Below, piece after piece: positions 61,619 through 64,000 of a DNA stretch of 64,000 nucleotides. Each line of letters opens with the position of its first letter. Within the stretch, counting starts at the first letter, position 1. The position numbers and the translations under genes are program-made. This stretch comes from Roseomonas sp. GTDB lineage: Bacteria; Pseudomonadota; Alphaproteobacteria; Acetobacterales; Acetobacteraceae. The stretch covers positions 1 through 64,000 of the forward strand of contig JADCGF010000011.1 in the NCBI GenBank assembly GCA_020249145.1. Direction: 5' to 3'. The notes under the pieces are model-generated. The model made no database searches and had not been told where the DNA came from. It worked only from the letters and a program-made list of their open reading frames with translations.

Positions 61619-62601
61619 CCGAGCCCCTGATCAGCGCGGAAAACCTCGCCAAGCATTTTGATGTTGGCGGCGGCGGCCTGTTTCTACGCAGCAAAACCAG
61701 CAAGCTGCGCGCGGTGGATGATGTGGCGCTTTCCATCATGCCTGGCGAAACCCTGGGGCTGGTCGGTGAATCCGGCTGTGGCAAATCCACCCTTGGGCGG
61801 CTACTGATCAGGCTGCTGGACCCGACCACGGGCAATATCCGCTTTCAGGGGCAGGAAATCACCGGGCTGGGCCGCGCGGCGATGCGTGAATTTCGCCGGT
61901 CCATGCAGATTATTTTCCAAGACCCCTATGGCGCGCTCAATCCGCGCATGGCTGTCGAGGATATCATCGCTGAACCGCTGGTGATCCATGGCGCGAAGCA
62001 TGGCACCGAAACGCGCCAGCAGGTCACGGAAATGCTCGATCGCGTCGGCCTGCCACGCCGCGCGCTGGATCGCTTTCCGCATGAATTTTCCGGCGGCCAG
62101 CGTCAGCGCATCGGCATTGCGCGCGCGCTAATCCTGCGCCCGCGCTTTGTTGTCTGTGATGAAGCTGTCTCAGCCCTTGATGTCTCCGTCCAGGCGCAGA
62201 TCGTCAATCTGTTGCAGGATTTGCAGCGGGATATGGGGCTGACCTATCTGTTCATCGCGCATGATCTTTCGGTGGTGCGGCATATCTCTGACCGTGTCGC
62301 GGTGATGTATCTTGGCAAGATTGTGGAGGTCGCTGAAAAGCGCGTGATCTACACTACGCCGCAGCATCCCTATACGCGCGCTTTGATTGCCGCCGTGCCG
62401 GCGCCGCATCCTTCTCGGCGGTCACGCGGCAAGCGGGAGAATATCGTTGGCGATATCCCAAGCGCGCTCAACCCGCCTTCTGGTTGCCGCTTTCACACGC
62501 GCTGCCCGCATGTGATGCCCATTTGCCGGGAAGCAGCGCCGCCACTTGTTGAAACGCAACCAGGGCATCAGGTGGCCTGCCATTTGATGACCCAAGCCTG
62601 A
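61615..62601 (+). CDS. Peptide ABC transporter ATP-binding protein (DppF-type)
   Basis: 328 residues from the ATG at 61615 in the ATGA overlap; an earlier in-frame ATG at 61576 lies inside the DppD-type gene. Walker [10 protein letters not shown] is at 51-59, signature SGGQRQRIGIARAL follows, then VCDEAVSALDVSVQAQ and the C-terminal CRFHTRC. In Walker B the usual DEP is DEA, as also seen in other peptide ATPases. The deacylase gene begins 14 bases after its stop. Confidence 0.92.
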   Translation: MTEPLISAENLAKHFDVGGGGLFLRSKTSKLRAVDDVALSIMPGETLGLVGESGCGKSTLGRLLIRLLDPTTGNIRFQGQEITGLGRAAMREFRRSMQIIFQDPYGALNPRMAVEDIIAEPLVIHGAKHGTETRQQVTEMLDRVGLPRRALDRFPHEFSGGQRQRIGIARALILRPRFVVCDEAVSALDVSVQAQIVNLLQDLQRDMGLTYLFIAHDLSVVRHISDRVAVMYLGKIVEVAEKRVIYTTPQHPYTRALIAAVPAPHPSRRSRGKRENIVGDIPSALNPPSGCRFHTRCPHVMPICREAAPPLVETQPGHQVACHLMTQA

Positions 62602-62615
62602 ATAGGGAAAACACC

Positions 62616-63644
62616 ATGGCTGACGCGCCGCGCAAATCGCGCCTGGTTTCCGAAGTTGATTTTGATAAGGACGGCAAGCACACAGGCTTCATCCGCCTGT
62701 TCCATTCGACGCATGACAGCGCCTATGGCTTTCTGCCCATCCCGATTGTGGTGGTGAAGAATGGGGAGGGGCCGACCGCGCTTTTCACTTCCGGCAATCA
62801 TGGCGATGAATATGAAGGCCAGGTGGCGCTGACGAATTTGGCTAAGTCGCTTGATCCTGCACGCATCAAGGGGCGCGTGATTATCCTGACCATGGCGAAT
62901 TACCCGGCAGCACTTGCGGGGCGGCGCGTTTCGCCGATTGATGACCTCAATCTAAACCGGATTTTTCCGGGCGATCCGGATGGCACGGTCACGCGGCAGA
63001 TCGCGCATTATATTGACAGCGAATTGATCCCGCTCGCGGATTTCGTGATGGATTTGCATTCGGGCGGGTCGTCGCTGAATTACGTGCCTTGCGCCTTGGC
63101 GACGCAATCCAACGATCCCGCGCTGTTCCAGAAGCAATTGGCGGCACTGCGCGCCTTTGGTGCCCCCTTCACCTATATTCAGGGCGGCGCGCAAGGCCAG
63201 GGTGGCAATCAAACCTTGGGCAGCGGCGCGGAACGGCGCGGCAAGATTGCTTTGGGCAGCGAATTGGGCGGTTGCGGCACGGTCAATCCGGCGGGCTTGG
63301 CCATTGCCGAACGGGGCGTGCGCAATGTGATGGTGCATCTTGGCATTCTGCCGGCATCCGATTGGGTGGAACCGCCGGCACCGACGCGGTTCTTGGATGT
63401 GCGCGGGCAGGATTATTATGTCTATGCACCAGAAAACGGCGTTTTTGAACCGCTGGTACAGCTCGGCGATATGGTGTCCATCGGCACGCCCGCGGCGCGC
63501 ATCCATTTCACCGAAACGCCTTGGCTGCCGCCGGTTGAAATCACCTTCAAGGCAGCGGGCATTGTCATGTGCCAGCGCATTCCTGCGCGCACCAAGCGCG
63601 GGGATTGCCTGTTCCATTTGGCGAGTGATTTGAAGATCGCGTAA
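62616..63644 (+). CDS. Succinylglutamate desuccinylase/aspartoacylase family protein (DoeB-like)
   Basis: 342 residues of the M14-type aspartoacylase/AstE family. Zinc ligands are H62 and E65 in SGNHGDEYEG and H148 in DLHSGG. DSAYGFLPIPIVVVKNGEGPTALF, RRVSPIDDLNLNRIFPG and the whole length resemble DoeB, which removes the acetyl group of N-acetyl-diaminobutyrate in ectoine breakdown. Here no other ectoine gene is present, so another N-acyl amino acid is likely. Location at the end of the ABC operon suggests that the imported compound is deacylated in the cytoplasm. Confidence 0.88.
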   Translation: MADAPRKSRLVSEVDFDKDGKHTGFIRLFHSTHDSAYGFLPIPIVVVKNGEGPTALFTSGNHGDEYEGQVALTNLAKSLDPARIKGRVIILTMANYPAALAGRRVSPIDDLNLNRIFPGDPDGTVTRQIAHYIDSELIPLADFVMDLHSGGSSLNYVPCALATQSNDPALFQKQLAALRAFGAPFTYIQGGAQGQGGNQTLGSGAERRGKIALGSELGGCGTVNPAGLAIAERGVRNVMVHLGILPASDWVEPPAPTRFLDVRGQDYYVYAPENGVFEPLVQLGDMVSIGTPAARIHFTETPWLPPVEITFKAAGIVMCQRIPARTKRGDCLFHLASDLKIA

Positions 63645-63673
63645 CGCCTGACCGCCGCGAAGCGATCAGGCGT
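63644..63673. terminator. Stem-loop between convergent genes
   Basis: ACGCCTGA (63644-63651) pairs with TCAGGCGT (63666-63673) around a 14-base loop. It overlaps the last base of the deacylase gene and lies 6 bases before the stop of the aldolase on the other strand. Without T-runs, it is a modest bidirectional terminator candidate. Confidence 0.4.
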
Positions 63674-63678
63674 AGCTT

Positions 63679-64000
63679 TCAGCGCTTGATCCCGGCGATC
63701 GCGTTCTGAATGCCGGTGGAGGCCCAGGGGCCCCAGGGCATGGTGAAGAATTTGAAGCCCTTATCCACGAAGAAATTCGGCTCCATCCCGGGTGGGATGA
63801 AATACATGCCCGCCGCAATACCATGCTTTGCCGCAGCTGCTGCGATTTTATCAAGCGCGCGCTGATAGGTATCGCAAGCATAATCCAGCGGCACATCCAA
63901 TTCGATGGAAAGATCGGAAGGGCCAATCAACAAAACATCCACGCCGGGCACCGAAGCGATGGCATCAAGATTTTCCAGCGCCTGCCTGGTTTCGATCATG
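63679..64000 (-). CDS. HpcH/HpaI aldolase/citrate lyase family protein (C-terminal part, gene runs off the window)
   Basis: At least 106 C-terminal residues; the gene continues past the window end, so its start is missing. Visible parts are MIETRQALENLDAIASVPGVDVLLIGPSDLSIEL, which carries the metal and substrate loop of class II pyruvate aldolases, and the C-terminal helix YQRALDKIAAAAAKHGIAAGMY. These enzymes cleave or form 4-hydroxy-2-oxo acids such as 2-keto-3-deoxy sugars. It converges with the deacylase gene. The exact substrate cannot be told from the fragment. Confidence 0.88.
   Translation of the reverse strand, partial: MIETRQALENLDAIASVPGVDVLLIGPSDLSIELDVPLDYACDTYQRALDKIAAAAAKHGIAAGMYFIPPGMEPNFFVDKGFKFFTMPWGPWASTGIQNAIAGIKR

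Noticed and set aside
1..64000. Genomic island, prophage or conjugative element
   Set aside because: No integrase, transposase, tRNA-linked direct repeats, phage structural genes or composition break was seen. Gene density and codon usage look even across the window.

Overview
The window is high-GC DNA with dense coding, short gaps and many ATGA/GTGA stop-start overlaps. The gene content points to an aerobic, heterotrophic alphaproteobacterium, most likely Acetobacteraceae of the Roseomonas type: many TctC/Bug binding proteins, two TRAP systems, three dipeptide-type ABC gene sets, CO-dehydrogenase-type maturation genes, an NdvA-like exporter and a HicA-like orphan. This taxonomic call is inferred from gene content and codon usage, not from a marker gene. 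I found no rRNA, tRNA, CRISPR array, prophage or insertion sequence, and no gene-free stretch longer than about 300 bases.

Layout. 0.2-4.5 kb (-): RND efflux adaptor and pump. 4.6-6.7 kb (-): a peptide-type ATPase pair without permeases. 7.0-8.0 kb (+): isochorismatase-like hydrolase and a stand-alone Lrp/AsnC ligand-binding domain. 8.0-10.3 kb (-): methylisocitrate lyase and an ion transporter. 10.5-15.9 kb (+): a six-gene molybdenum-hydroxylase maturation operon (coxG, coxD, coxE, two XdhC-type genes, a molybdopterin-binding/nucleotidyltransferase fusion) without its enzyme subunits. 15.9-17.0 kb: mscL and a VOC protein. 17.0-21.0 kb (-): a TRAP transporter with two tandem binding proteins. 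21.0-23.1 kb (-): an orphan HicA-like gene behind a perfect FNR/FixK-type palindrome, and an NdvA-like exporter. 23.2-26.8 kb (+): two tandem TctC genes and a peptide-binding protein. 26.9-33.2 kb (-): TctC, gamma-glutamyltransferase and peptide permease/ATPase genes.

33.3-39.9 kb (+): alpha/beta hydrolase, glpD and a complete ugpBAEC-type importer, forming a glycerol-3-phosphate uptake and oxidation unit. 39.9-45.4 kb: acyl-CoA synthetase (-), a second complete TRAP operon (+) and a fourth TctC (-). 45.6-49.1 kb: a Tim44-domain membrane protein (-) divergent from two overlapping genes (+) that look like catalytically dead GGDEF-EAL proteins. 49.2-53.0 kb (+): ABC-2 exporter, then argD-argF. 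53.0-54.8 kb (-): class II aldolase and a fifth TctC. 54.9-63.6 kb (+): a dimethylformamidase-large-subunit-like protein, a complete dipeptide-type ABC operon and a DoeB-like deacylase. 63.7 kb to the end (-): the 3' part of an HpcH/HpaI aldolase.

Overall this is a chromosomal, transporter-rich catabolic region. Roughly half the genes import organic acids, peptides, amides or glycerol phosphate, and neighbouring hydrolases and lyases suggest use of the imported compounds. The most unusual items are the degenerate GGDEF-EAL gene pair, the FNR-type site before the orphan HicA-like gene, the amidase/ABC/deacylase cluster, and small families of intergenic palindromes.
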